A stretch of 64,000 nt of DNA from positions 20,438 to 84,437 of the forward strand of contig JAQXEH010000012.1 in the NCBI GenBank assembly GCA_029250925.1, written 5' to 3'. The number at the start of each line of letters is the position of its first letter. Position 1 is the first letter of the stretch. Positions 27,712 to 37,898 of this stretch are shown piece after piece. The translations under genes and the position numbers were made by a program. The stretch is from Hellea sp. GTDB lineage: Bacteria; Pseudomonadota; Alphaproteobacteria; Caulobacterales; Maricaulaceae. The notes below the pieces were generated by a model. That model saw nothing but the letters and a program-made list of their open reading frames with translations. It searched no databases and was not told where the DNA came from.

Positions 27712-29455
27712 TATTCTACAAATTAACCCTGGAATTTGGCTTATACTATCTGGTATTATCTGCACACTAGTTCCTAATGGCCCTTTAACTCAACTAACTC
27801 GCAAATGCTTGGTGATCGGAGCGCCTGTATTTACTGCTTTTATGATAACCCAAATTTTTACTTCTGACATTGTTGTAGCAGGTCTAATTACTATTGCAGA
27901 TATAGAGCTGACAACCTTACGCATTGATAGTCTATCAATGGTTTGGGGTTACCTTTTTTGTTTAATCGGAGTACTCAACGGTATTTTTGGCCTGCATGAA
28001 AAATGTAGGATTACTGATAGTTCTGCTTTAATTTATTCAGGTGCTGCAATAGCTGGAGTCCTCTCCGGCGATCTTTTAACTTTATTTCTCTTTTGGGAGC
28101 TAACTGCCATTTCATCTGTATTTTTAGTATGGCGAGGTGGAGAGCACGCATACGCAGCTGGAGTTCGATATCTGGCTTTACATGTATTGTCTGGTGTTAT
28201 TTTACTAATTGGGGCAGTTATTCATGCAAGGTTTAACGGTGGAAGTTATGTTTTCAACCACATTGGTTTACAAAACCTTGGTGGTTGGCTCATATTACTC
28301 GCCATTGGTATTAAATGCGGTTTTCCTTTTTTGCACATGTGGATGCAAGATGCGTACCCGAAGGCGTCCATTACAGGTACAGTAATATTATCTGCATTCA
28401 CCACTAAAATGGCTATCTACACTTTAGCAAGAGGGTATGTCGGAACAGAAATATTAATTTATATTGGGGCGGTGATGACATGTTTCCCTGTATTTTTTGC
28501 GTTGGTTGAAAATGATCTTAGAAGAGTATTATCATTTTCTTTAAATAATCAATTAGGCTTCATGGTTTGTGGTATTGGCATAGGTACTGAATTAGCAATT
28601 AATGGCGTTGTAGGGCAAGTTTTTGTTCACGTGATATTTAAAAGTTTGCTATTTATGTCTATCGGCGCAGTTATCTACCGTGTCGGTACTGCGAAAGCTT
28701 CTGAATTAGGTGGTTTGTTTCGCTCAATGCCAATAACTGCATTATTTTGTTTAATTGGTGCTGGCTCAATAGCTGCGTTCCCATTGTTGGCCGCATTTGT
28801 CACAAAGGCGATGATTATAAGCTCTGTTATTTATGAGGCACACCATAATTCAGTTTTATATTTAATAGCAGCAATGTTATTGTTTGCATCTGCTGGTGTT
28901 ATGGAACACTCGGGAATAAAAGTTCCTTATTTCACGTTCTTTAGCCATGATAGTGGACGTAGAGTTAAGGAAGCTCCTTGGAATATGTTGGTAGCTATGG
29001 GTCTTGCAGCTTCACTTTGTATATTTTTAGCTTTTCCTTGGGGGGGATACCAAATGCTGTATGATCTTTTGCCCTATGAGGCTGACTATAAGCCTTATAC
29101 AGTAGATCATGTAGTGTTTCAGCTGCAATTATTATTTGCAGCGATTACGGCATTCTGTATTTTGAAAAAATCAGGTTTATATCCTGCAGAAAAACGATCT
29201 GAGATTCTAGACTTTGACTGGTTTTATAGAAAATGTGGTTTCCATATAGTTAAGTCAATTAACCGAGCATGGAACGCCCTTGATGCGAGACTGTTTAGCA
29301 CTACCAGAGATGTATCCAATTCTATTAACAGGCGCTTGTATGGAGTATTTAGTCCAATCGGTGGTTTTAGTAAAACAGCACCTAGCGGACTATCCGCTGT
29401 AATGACCGCGGCTATGCTTATATTGGTGCTTATTTTGGTATACTTCGTAAGGTAA
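27698..29455 (+). CDS. Third NuoL/M/N-like antiporter subunit (start codon uncertain, 27698 or 27704)
   Basis: LLTLFLFWELTAISSVFLVWRGG; IKCGFPFLHMWMQDAYPKAS; RRVLSFSLNNQLGFMVCG. Confidence 0.9.
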   Translation: MDMIDILQINPGIWLILSGIICTLVPNGPLTQLTRKCLVIGAPVFTAFMITQIFTSDIVVAGLITIADIELTTLRIDSLSMVWGYLFCLIGVLNGIFGLHEKCRITDSSALIYSGAAIAGVLSGDLLTLFLFWELTAISSVFLVWRGGEHAYAAGVRYLALHVLSGVILLIGAVIHARFNGGSYVFNHIGLQNLGGWLILLAIGIKCGFPFLHMWMQDAYPKASITGTVILSAFTTKMAIYTLARGYVGTEILIYIGAVMTCFPVFFALVENDLRRVLSFSLNNQLGFMVCGIGIGTELAINGVVGQVFVHVIFKSLLFMSIGAVIYRVGTAKASELGGLFRSMPITALFCLIGAGSIAAFPLLAAFVTKAMIISSVIYEAHHNSVLYLIAAMLLFASAGVMEHSGIKVPYFTFFSHDSGRRVKEAPWNMLVAMGLAASLCIFLAFPWGGYQMLYDLLPYEADYKPYTVDHVVFQLQLLFAAITAFCILKKSGLYPAEKRSEILDFDWFYRKCGFHIVKSINRAWNALDARLFSTTRDVSNSINRRLYGVFSPIGGFSKTAPSGLSAVMTAAMLILVLILVYFVR

Positions 29456-29615
29456 ATATTATTCTTATTCTTAGAATTGAATCGGTTCCGTAATAAAAAA
29501 TAAGGTTAATTCCTTGTTAACCTTTGAATTAAACTAACAAGTCCTTGCCATAAGCACATCCCTGACTCACTTATAGTCTAAGTTATTAAAGCTTAGTATA
29601 AAACGTTCAAAGGGG

Positions 29616-30128
29616 TTGTCGGTGCTTTCTGATGATAATGTTCTTCACCAAATGGTTTTGCCAGAGCAACAAAGCTTTTATAATTATTGGCTGAGTAAAT
29701 GTGACGGAGATATGTTTCCATCAAGGGGGGATATTTTTCCAAGTGATATTTCTAAGCAACTCCCAATGACTAGTATTATCAATGTGGAGAACGATAAAGA
29801 ACGAAGGTTCAAATACAGACTAGCTGGGACTGGTTTTTGGAAACTATATAAAAGTGAGATACAAGGCAAATTTATAGATGAGCTACCTATTGGCGATCGC
29901 TCGGATTATTGGAACCGAGTGCTTGGGCAAGTAGTTGATAAGCGTAAACCGTATGCGGGTGTAACTCAGCCAGGAACAATAAATGCTTCGAACTACGCTT
30001 TATTTTGGGTTAGGTTACCTATTTCTGACAACAAGAAAGATATTAACCTTATACTTGGTTATGATCATTTAGTAAAAATTTCTGAAGTAAAGCAAGATCA
30101 ATCAAGATTTGGTTTGATGTCTGCTTAA
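29616..30128 (+). CDS. PAS domain protein, PAS_5-like
   Basis: LPMTSIINVENDKERRFKYRLAGTGFWKLYKSEIQGKFIDEL pattern typical of alphaproteobacterial PAS_5 proteins. Confidence 0.75.
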   Translation: MSVLSDDNVLHQMVLPEQQSFYNYWLSKCDGDMFPSRGDIFPSDISKQLPMTSIINVENDKERRFKYRLAGTGFWKLYKSEIQGKFIDELPIGDRSDYWNRVLGQVVDKRKPYAGVTQPGTINASNYALFWVRLPISDNKKDINLILGYDHLVKISEVKQDQSRFGLMSA

Positions 30129-30201
30129 AAAACTTTGTTTACTAAAAAGTGATAAAGATAATTTAGTTGGCTCTTGTTATACATTTTTTTATTCTTAAAT
30201 T

Positions 30202-31089
30202 ATGTTAATGGCTAAAGACCCCTATAAATTACTAAATGTACCAACCACTGCTAACGATGCAGAAATTCAAAAAGCTTATAGGTTATTAGCTAAAAAATAT
30301 CATCCGGATGTAAATAAAGATAAGCCTTTAATGGCAGAAAAATTCAAAGAAATTTCCGCAGCCTACACTTTATTATCGGATAAAGAGATGAGAAGGAATT
30401 ACGACAAAGGCCAAATTGATGGCTCTGGGCAGCAAAAAAGTCCTTTTGGCTATGGAGGAGGGGGGTATAGCTCGGGTTTCTCTGGTATGGGCGCGCAAGA
30501 CGATATGGCAAGTATGTTTTCATCTCTGTTCGGTATGAATATGGGTGGCATGCGTGGCGGTATGCAGCAAAGACATCAGCCACCACAAAAAGGTGCAGAC
30601 CTAAGATATAAAATTAATATTCCCCTAAGTAATGCCTTAAAAGGAGGGTCTAAAAGATTATCACCTGGTTTAATCGTTAAAATACCAAAGGGTGTTGAAA
30701 GTGGTCAGGTATTGAGGATTAAAAATAAGGGAAGACCTGGAACCAACGGAGGTCCTAGCGGGGATGTTAAGGTTGAAGTTTCCGTAGACCCTCATAAAAA
30801 CTTAAAAAGAAACGGGAAAAAGTTATTACTTAATCTACCTATCTCACTTGAAGAGGCTCTCTACGGGTGTAAAATTTTACTACCCTTACCAAGCGGTGAA
30901 GTGGAGTTTAAAGTTCCTGAAGGTTCAAATACTGGGCAAAAAATGCGATTAAGCGGTAAAGGAGTAAATGGCGGTGATTTAATAATCACGCTTAAGATAA
31001 CCTTGTCAGATGAAGAAATAAAAAATTTAAAGGGATGGCCGGGTTTAAAAAATAAATTAGATTATAAATATCGCAGGGGTCTTATTTAA
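30202..31089 (+). CDS. DnaJ-like chaperone without zinc-finger domain (CbpA-like)
   Basis: DPYKLLNVPTTANDAEIQKAYRLLAKKYHPDVNKDKP J-domain; DnaJ_C DLRYKINIPLSNALKGG...VKIPKGVESGQVLRIKNKG. Confidence 0.92.
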   Translation: MLMAKDPYKLLNVPTTANDAEIQKAYRLLAKKYHPDVNKDKPLMAEKFKEISAAYTLLSDKEMRRNYDKGQIDGSGQQKSPFGYGGGGYSSGFSGMGAQDDMASMFSSLFGMNMGGMRGGMQQRHQPPQKGADLRYKINIPLSNALKGGSKRLSPGLIVKIPKGVESGQVLRIKNKGRPGTNGGPSGDVKVEVSVDPHKNLKRNGKKLLLNLPISLEEALYGCKILLPLPSGEVEFKVPEGSNTGQKMRLSGKGVNGGDLIITLKITLSDEEIKNLKGWPGLKNKLDYKYRRGLI

Positions 31090-31144
31090 AAGATTTTTTA
31101 TGAAACCACCGATTTATTTATTATTTTAATTTTGAAGGTAAAAT

Positions 31145-31786
31145 ATGAGTAACGAAAATATTATTCATACTGAATTCAGAGGACATGAGGCAGCTAGATT
31201 AATTTCCCCATCGGTAGAGAGGAATAAAATACCTATTGGTAACGCTTTAGTGAATTTTTTGCCAAAAGGAGCAAATATTCTTGAGGTAGCATCAGGAACT
31301 GGTGAGCATGCCATACATTTTTGTGGTTTAAGACCTGACATACATTGGCAACCTTCTGATCCGGATAGTGAAAGTAGAAAGAGTCAAGATGAATGGTCAC
31401 GAGACTTCAGGGACCAAATTAATTTATCTCATAATATAAGCACTTTAAAACCAAATTGGGCCAATAGATTAAATAATTATGATATCGTGTTTTGTGCTAA
31501 TATGATCCATATTGCTCCATGGTCTGCGACAGTTGGATTAATAGAGGGAAGTTATAGTGTTTTACAGAGATTTGGTATGCTGGTTTTGTATGGTCCATTT
31601 TTAGATGGAAAAAATTCAGCACATTCTAATCTTAGGTTTGATGAAAGGTTAAAAGGTCAAAACTCTTGTTGGGGTGTCAGGGAGATTAATGATATATGTA
31701 ATGTTTCAAATGTTTATGGTTTTAAACTTTACAAAACTATAAATATGCCAAGTAATAATAAAATACTTATTTTTAAAAAACTATAA
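31145..31786 (+). CDS. DUF938-type SAM-dependent methyltransferase-like protein
   Basis: ILEVASGTGEHAIHFCGLRPDIHWQPSDPD; NMIHIAPWSATVGLIEGS...LYGPF. Confidence 0.9.
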   Translation: MSNENIIHTEFRGHEAARLISPSVERNKIPIGNALVNFLPKGANILEVASGTGEHAIHFCGLRPDIHWQPSDPDSESRKSQDEWSRDFRDQINLSHNISTLKPNWANRLNNYDIVFCANMIHIAPWSATVGLIEGSYSVLQRFGMLVLYGPFLDGKNSAHSNLRFDERLKGQNSCWGVREINDICNVSNVYGFKLYKTINMPSNNKILIFKKL

Positions 31787-31862
31787 TAACAGCAAACATT
31801 ACATTTTTGTAATTTTTTCGTCATAATCAGGTTATGTTCATATCACCATATTGGTCTTAGCA

Positions 31863-32957
31863 ATGGAGGTTATTTTGAGTTTTATAAACAAAATATTATA
31901 CCCAGTAATTCTCATGTTCACTATCCTCCCGCAATTATCAAGTGCGCAAGATGAAGGAGCTAACCACACTTTCTCTGATATCAATCTAGAAAATAAAAAA
32001 ATTATAGCAAATCTTTCTATTGCTGATTTGGTTGAAGAAGTTAGTCCATCTGTTGTTAATATAACTGTGTCATACATACCAGATTCACCTCAAGCGACCG
32101 GATATGGTTCAGGTTTTATAATTTCAGCCAATAAAGAGGTTGTTACTAATTTTCATCTTGTTGATAATGTTGATAAAATTGAAATTGAGCTCAATGATGG
32201 AAAAATATACCCAGCAACAATACTTGGTACTGATGAAGAGACCGATTTAGCTTTACTCCAATTGCAAACAGATTTTACTCTTCCATATCTCAGTTTGCCT
32301 AAAAATACTAAAAATAGAGTTGGTGAATGGGTTTTTGCAATAGGTAACCCATATGGAATGGGCCAATCAGTGAGTTTAGGTGTAATATCCGCAATAGGCA
32401 GGGCAAGAGAGAATGGTGGCTCATATATTGATTATATTCAGACTGACGCGAGTATTAATAAGGGAAATTCCGGTGGTCCATTAATAAATCTAAAAGGTGA
32501 GGTTATTGGAGTGAATTCTGCTATATATTCGCCAACGGGTGCAAATATTGGAATTGCATTTGTAATACCGCTAAAAGTTGTAAAAAATGTAATTACTGGA
32601 ATACGAGACTATGGCCGTATGAAGCGTGGTTACATAGGCGTAATACTTAAAACTGAAAAATTTCAGGTAGAGGGTGAAAGCCCAAATTATTCGCTAAATT
32701 CTTTATATGGAGCTACAATTAAAAAAATAATACCAAAAAGTCCTTCATATTCATTTGGTTTAAAAGAAGGAGACATCATACTTGATATTAATGGAAGCAC
32801 AATTCGAGACGCCACTCAAGCTACTCGCTTGATAGGTGCTCTAAAACCAAATGAATTAATTGATATAATCATAAGGCGAAGAAATAAGACTTATAAATTT
32901 AAGGTAATGATTGGAGAACGTCCAAGTAAAAGTACTCTGGAGTCCTTTAATGATTAG
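31863..32957 (+). CDS. HtrA/DegP-like trypsin-type serine protease with one PDZ domain
   Basis: VVTNFHLVDN, EETDLALLQL, INKGNSGGPLINLKGEVIGVNSAI catalytic triad motifs; PDZ region. Confidence 0.92.
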   Translation: MEVILSFINKILYPVILMFTILPQLSSAQDEGANHTFSDINLENKKIIANLSIADLVEEVSPSVVNITVSYIPDSPQATGYGSGFIISANKEVVTNFHLVDNVDKIEIELNDGKIYPATILGTDEETDLALLQLQTDFTLPYLSLPKNTKNRVGEWVFAIGNPYGMGQSVSLGVISAIGRARENGGSYIDYIQTDASINKGNSGGPLINLKGEVIGVNSAIYSPTGANIGIAFVIPLKVVKNVITGIRDYGRMKRGYIGVILKTEKFQVEGESPNYSLNSLYGATIKKIIPKSPSYSFGLKEGDIILDINGSTIRDATQATRLIGALKPNELIDIIIRRRNKTYKFKVMIGERPSKSTLESFND

Positions 32958-33002
32958 CCATTTATATATATTTATAGGATAGGTTTAATTTAGGAGATCT
33001 AA

Positions 33003-33674
33003 ATGAGAATATTAGTTATAGAGGATGACAAAGTGGCTGCTGAATATGTCCGAAAGGGATTAATGGAAGCTGGGCATGTAATCGACATAGCCAACGATGG
33101 AGACTTAGGCTTAGAAATGGCGCGAGCTTCGGATTATGATGTATTGGTTATCGACCGAATGCTGCCAAAAATGAATGGTTTGGATATATTGAAAGATTTG
33201 CGTGCTAGTAAAGATAGTACACCAGTTTTAATTTTGTCAGCCCTTGGCGAAGTGGACCATAGAGTTGAAGGATTGAGGGCTGGAGGTGATGATTATCTTG
33301 CTAAGCCCTATTCATTTACGGAGCTTCTGGCGCGAATTGAAGCTATTGGCCGTAGAAGTGACCCTTCTGGAGGAGTAGCAAATCTCAAAGTTGGTGAACT
33401 AGAAATGAACCTTTTATCAAGAACTGTAAAAAGAGAAGGAGAAAAAATATTACTCCAACCTCGAGAGTTCCGCTTATTAGAATGTTTAATGAGAAATTCT
33501 GGAAGGGTTGTCACACGAACAATGTTATTGGAAAAAGTATGGGATTACCATTTTGATCCACAAACTAATGTTATAGATGTTCACATCTCCAGATTGAGAT
33601 CTAAAATCGATAAAGATTTTTCTGTTCCTTTGTTGCATACCATAAGAGGAGCTGGTTATTGTTTGCAGGAATAG
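33003..33674 (+). CDS. OmpR/PhoB-family response regulator
   Basis: ILVIEDDKVAAEYVRKGL, VLVIDRMLPKMNGLDIL, winged-helix REFRLLECLMRNSGRVVTRTMLLEKVWDYHFDPQTNVIDVHISRLRSKI. Confidence 0.96.
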   Translation: MRILVIEDDKVAAEYVRKGLMEAGHVIDIANDGDLGLEMARASDYDVLVIDRMLPKMNGLDILKDLRASKDSTPVLILSALGEVDHRVEGLRAGGDDYLAKPYSFTELLARIEAIGRRSDPSGGVANLKVGELEMNLLSRTVKREGEKILLQPREFRLLECLMRNSGRVVTRTMLLEKVWDYHFDPQTNVIDVHISRLRSKIDKDFSVPLLHTIRGAGYCLQE

Positions 33675-33697
33675 TAAATTACCAATAACCTTTCTTC

Positions 33698-35146
33698 TTG
33701 ATGATTAAAAATTTTAGTAAAATATATAAAAATACACTTTTCAGATTATCCTTGCTTGGCGCTTTGCTATTTGTTTTATCGCTAATGGTAGTAGCCGTTT
33801 CTGTATATTATGTGACCGTTACAGCTGAGTTGAACCGAATTGATAAACTAGTAGAAACCGAACATTCCGAAATCCAGAAAATATATGATGAGAGTGGATT
33901 TCAAGCAGTAGAACGTGAGGTTACTTTACGGACTGCTTCCAGTGAAGGTCTTTATGGATTAGTCAACAAACGTGTAGCCATAGGTAATTTATTTTTTCAG
34001 GAAGTTACCAAAGAGGATGGTGAATTACCTTTGCTAACTGGACTTCAAGCTGATGAGTTTAATAAGGTTGCTTTTTTATATAGCAACCCACTCAGCGAAG
34101 AAAATGATTTTAAGGATAGACGCGCTAGAGCCTTGGTGGGGCCGATAAGAACTGGAAATGGCGTAGCTGCAATTTTGATTGTTGGCCGCGATGTCGAAGG
34201 AACTATGAGGGTAGGGCTTAAGGTTAGAAACGCTATATTTATGTCTTCATGCATAGCATTAATTTTAGGTTTAATATCGAGTTGGTTTCTTTCAAAACGA
34301 TTTACTCGCCGTGTTGATGCTTTTAATAAATTAGCTGATGATGTTAGATCGGGTAATCTGAATAGACGGGCACCAAGAAATTATTCACATGATGAGATGG
34401 ACTTGTTGGCCGAACATTTAAATGGAATGCTTGACCATATTGAACGTTTAATGCAGTCCATGAAGTATGCTGGTGATAGCGTTGCACATGACCTTAAAAC
34501 ACCATTAACGAGACTGAGGACTCGTTTAGAAAGTGCGGGTATTGAAAGGCATAATACTCAAGATGCAGAGATATTTTTTTCTGCAGCTGAAGATGCTAAT
34601 GAGTTATTAAAAACATTTGATAATATTTTGAGAATATCAAGACTTAAAACTGGTGAGCGCAGAGAATTATTAATTGATATCGATCCAAAAACCCTCCTTG
34701 ATGATCTCACTGATTTATATGAACCCTCTTGTGAAAGTGCTGGTTTGGAGTTCCATGCACTCACTACTGAGGGACATATTATCAGAGCTGACAGAGGATT
34801 ATTGTCACAAGCTGTCTCGAATTTAATTGAGAATGCAATAAAATACACACCCAAAGGTGGGAAAGTAAGACTTGAATTATTAAAAAATAGTACAGGGTCA
34901 GTTGAAATATCTGTATGCGATAATGGACTAGGTATTCCTCGAGAGGACCGGGAGCGTGTTAAAGCCCGTTTTGTCAGATTAGATAAAAGCCGTACTCACC
35001 CTGGGAACGGATTGGGCTTATCTCTGGTTGATGCTGTTGCTAACTTTCATAATGCTGACTTTATTATTAGCAGTATAGATGACCATAATGTCAAGCGCCC
35101 GGGACTGAAAGCGGCAATCATTTTCCCAAAAAATAAAATCAAGTAA
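33698..35146 (+). CDS. HAMP-domain sensor histidine kinase
   Basis: VAHDLKTPLTRLRTRLES H-box, NLIENAIKYTPKGG N-box, VCDNGLGIPREDRERV, GNGLGLSLV. Confidence 0.95.
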   Translation: MMIKNFSKIYKNTLFRLSLLGALLFVLSLMVVAVSVYYVTVTAELNRIDKLVETEHSEIQKIYDESGFQAVEREVTLRTASSEGLYGLVNKRVAIGNLFFQEVTKEDGELPLLTGLQADEFNKVAFLYSNPLSEENDFKDRRARALVGPIRTGNGVAAILIVGRDVEGTMRVGLKVRNAIFMSSCIALILGLISSWFLSKRFTRRVDAFNKLADDVRSGNLNRRAPRNYSHDEMDLLAEHLNGMLDHIERLMQSMKYAGDSVAHDLKTPLTRLRTRLESAGIERHNTQDAEIFFSAAEDANELLKTFDNILRISRLKTGERRELLIDIDPKTLLDDLTDLYEPSCESAGLEFHALTTEGHIIRADRGLLSQAVSNLIENAIKYTPKGGKVRLELLKNSTGSVEISVCDNGLGIPREDRERVKARFVRLDKSRTHPGNGLGLSLVDAVANFHNADFIISSIDDHNVKRPGLKAAIIFPKNKIK

Positions 35147-35179
35147 TTCAATTGTAAAGATTTATATAAAAGTATAAAT

Positions 35180-37771
35180 TTACCCAAGTATTTTCGTTGT
35201 AATTTCAAGAATATTGCTGGAGGGATTTGCATTTATAATAGTTTTAAGTAACGATTTAATTTTGATTTGACGGTCATTATCAAGTTTTTCTACAACTTCA
35301 AAAACACCTAAAAGTCTTGATGCTACCGATGGATTTACCCTATCTATTTTTAATATCTGATCAATAAAAAATTCATATCCAGTTCCGTCTTCTTTGTGAA
35401 AAATGATAGTATTTTCGGCTGAAAAACTACCCAACACAGCTCTTACACGATTAGGATTTGTTATTTCAAATAACTTATGCTGGGTTAATTCTATGATTGC
35501 ACTTAATCCTCGTTTATGGTTTCTGCTAGCCTGTAATGAGAACCACTTGTCAAGTACTAGTGGGTTATTTTTCCATTTATTGTAAAATAAATCAATAGAA
35601 TCGTTTGCTAGTTCTCTATCAAAGATATCAAGAGAGTGTAATGACGAAAGCTCATCTGTCATATTAGTTGCTTCATGAAATTGTTTGATTGCTATTTCTT
35701 TAGTGACTGGGTCATGCCGTGAGGCCAGCAGAAATAAACAAAGATTTTTTAGTGCGCGATCACTGATTGAAGACATGCTTTTTGTATTTGGACTATTTTT
35801 ATTAAGCCTTAAATAAGTTTCGACTAATTCTTCGCGTGAAGAATTAGCAATTTCTTTATTAAGCCAATTACGTGCTAGTTGCACAGCAATTGGATTTACT
35901 TTTGTATTTGCGTTTAGTATTTCATTTTGATTGGGTATGGTAAGAACAAGTGTTTTAAATGCATTATTCAGGTTATTATTGTTTAGAATATTGTTAACAG
36001 TCCTTGTGTAACAATCTAGTGGCTTTCCAAGGTCTGGGCTATTATTGTACGTTATTAACTTGGAAGCACTACTGATTAATGTTCGTGATATAATTTGTCC
36101 AGATTCCCAACGATTAAAATCATTTTCATCGCTCTCCATTAGACGAAGCGTATCATCAATGTTTTGTTTAAAATGTAGATTAATTGGAGCAGAAAAGTCT
36201 TGAAGAATAGAAATGCTAAAATCCTTATCTGGATATTTTATTGAAACCGTTTTTGTGAAGCCATCCATTACAGTCAGTCTTTGCTTTGAAATTGGTCCTT
36301 TATTACCAATGATTTGCCATTTAATCGGTATGACTTGAGCTTCCTTTTTTTTACCGGTGGAATTAGTTGTTAAAATTTGATTGAAGGTTAACTCAAGCTT
36401 ATCTTTATTTTTCACATATGAAACGTGAACTTGTGGTGTACCGGATTGGTTGTACCATAACAAAAATTGATCTAGGTTTGTGTCTGAAGCTTCTGCAAAG
36501 CAGTTAATAAAATCTTCTATAGTTACTGCTAGCCCATCTAGTTTTTTAAAGTAAAGGTCACAACCCGCGCGGAAATGATCTGGTCCCAGTAGTGTTTTGA
36601 GCATACGAACAATTTCAGCCCCTTTTTCATAGACAGTAGATGTATAAAAGTTATCTATTTTTATATAACTGTCTGGTCTTACAGCATGAGATAGCGGTCC
36701 AGAGTCTTCAGAAAACTGAAATTTACGTAACCTTTTAACATCTTTAATTCTTTGAACGGTAGCCCCTCGCATGTCTGCCGAGAACTCTTGATCACGAAAG
36801 ACGGTAAAGCCTTCTTTAAGGCAAAGTTGGAACCAATCACGACAGGTTATTCTGTTTCCAGTCCAATTGTGAAAATATTCATGGGCAACTATCGATTCTA
36901 TTCTTTCATAATTTAAATCTGTAGTAGTTTTTTCATCAGCTAAAAGTAAAGATGAGTTAAAGATGTTTAACCCTTTGTTCTCCATTGCTCCAAAGTTAAA
37001 ATCCCTGATGGCAACAATCATAAATCTATCTAAATCATATTCACGTCCAAAATTATCCTCATCCCATTTCATAGCCATTTTAAGGCTTTTCATTGCAAAT
37101 TCAGCTTGTTGTTGTAATCCAGGATCAACAAAGATACTCAATAGTATTTTTCGTTTATTCATCGTGGTAAACGAGCTTTCTAAAATATCAAACTTTCCTG
37201 CTACCAGAGCAAATAGGTATGCAGGCTTTGGAAATGGGTCTTCCCATACTGCGAAGTGTTGACCTCTGGGGAGTTCACCACTTTCGATCATATTTCCATT
37301 TGCTAGAAGATAGGGGCAGTCATTTTTATTAGCTGTAATTTTAACTTTGAATTTGGATAATACATCTGGACGATCTAGATAGTATGTAATTCTGCGGAAA
37401 CCTTCTGCTTCGCACTGGGTACAGAATTTATTGTCGGATACATAAAGCCCCATTAAGGCATTATTAATCGAGGGATTTATTGTGTTAATTATTTCGAGTG
37501 AAAACTTATTAGGAGTGTCATTAATTATTAGTTTTGAGTTGGTTATTTTATATTGTTCTTTTCCAAGAAGCTTATTGTTTATTTTCACGGATATGAGGTC
37601 AATGTTTTCACCATCAAGAACAAGAGGGCCTTGAGAAAGGCGCGAAATTTGCATTGTATTTTTTACAATTGTGTTTGTTTTTTCTAATTGGAAGTCCAGA
37701 TAAACATTATTAACTTCAAAATTTGGTTTGGTATAGTCGGCTAAATTAATTACTTTAGGTGATAAGTTCAT
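35180..37771 (-). CDS. pepN: Aminopeptidase N (M1 family)
   Basis: GAMENKGLNIFNSSLLLAD; zinc motif VAHEYFHNWTGNRITCRDWFQLCLKEGFTVFRDQEF. Confidence 0.96.
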   Translation of the reverse strand: MNLSPKVINLADYTKPNFEVNNVYLDFQLEKTNTIVKNTMQISRLSQGPLVLDGENIDLISVKINNKLLGKEQYKITNSKLIINDTPNKFSLEIINTINPSINNALMGLYVSDNKFCTQCEAEGFRRITYYLDRPDVLSKFKVKITANKNDCPYLLANGNMIESGELPRGQHFAVWEDPFPKPAYLFALVAGKFDILESSFTTMNKRKILLSIFVDPGLQQQAEFAMKSLKMAMKWDEDNFGREYDLDRFMIVAIRDFNFGAMENKGLNIFNSSLLLADEKTTTDLNYERIESIVAHEYFHNWTGNRITCRDWFQLCLKEGFTVFRDQEFSADMRGATVQRIKDVKRLRKFQFSEDSGPLSHAVRPDSYIKIDNFYTSTVYEKGAEIVRMLKTLLGPDHFRAGCDLYFKKLDGLAVTIEDFINCFAEASDTNLDQFLLWYNQSGTPQVHVSYVKNKDKLELTFNQILTTNSTGKKKEAQVIPIKWQIIGNKGPISKQRLTVMDGFTKTVSIKYPDKDFSISILQDFSAPINLHFKQNIDDTLRLMESDENDFNRWESGQIISRTLISSASKLITYNNSPDLGKPLDCYTRTVNNILNNNNLNNAFKTLVLTIPNQNEILNANTKVNPIAVQLARNWLNKEIANSSREELVETYLRLNKNSPNTKSMSSISDRALKNLCLFLLASRHDPVTKEIAIKQFHEATNMTDELSSLHSLDIFDRELANDSIDLFYNKWKNNPLVLDKWFSLQASRNHKRGLSAIIELTQHKLFEITNPNRVRAVLGSFSAENTIIFHKEDGTGYEFFIDQILKIDRVNPSVASRLLGVFEVVEKLDNDRQIKIKSLLKTIINANPSSNILEITTKILG

Positions 37772-37898
37772 TTTCTACATCCATCCTTATTTTATTTCCT
37801 TATTTGCTGAACTGAAATGTAAATACAAGAAAGATTTTGTTCTTGCCTTTTGCCCACTATTCGCTACTGCGACGCAAAGAAGATAGGGTTTATAGAAT

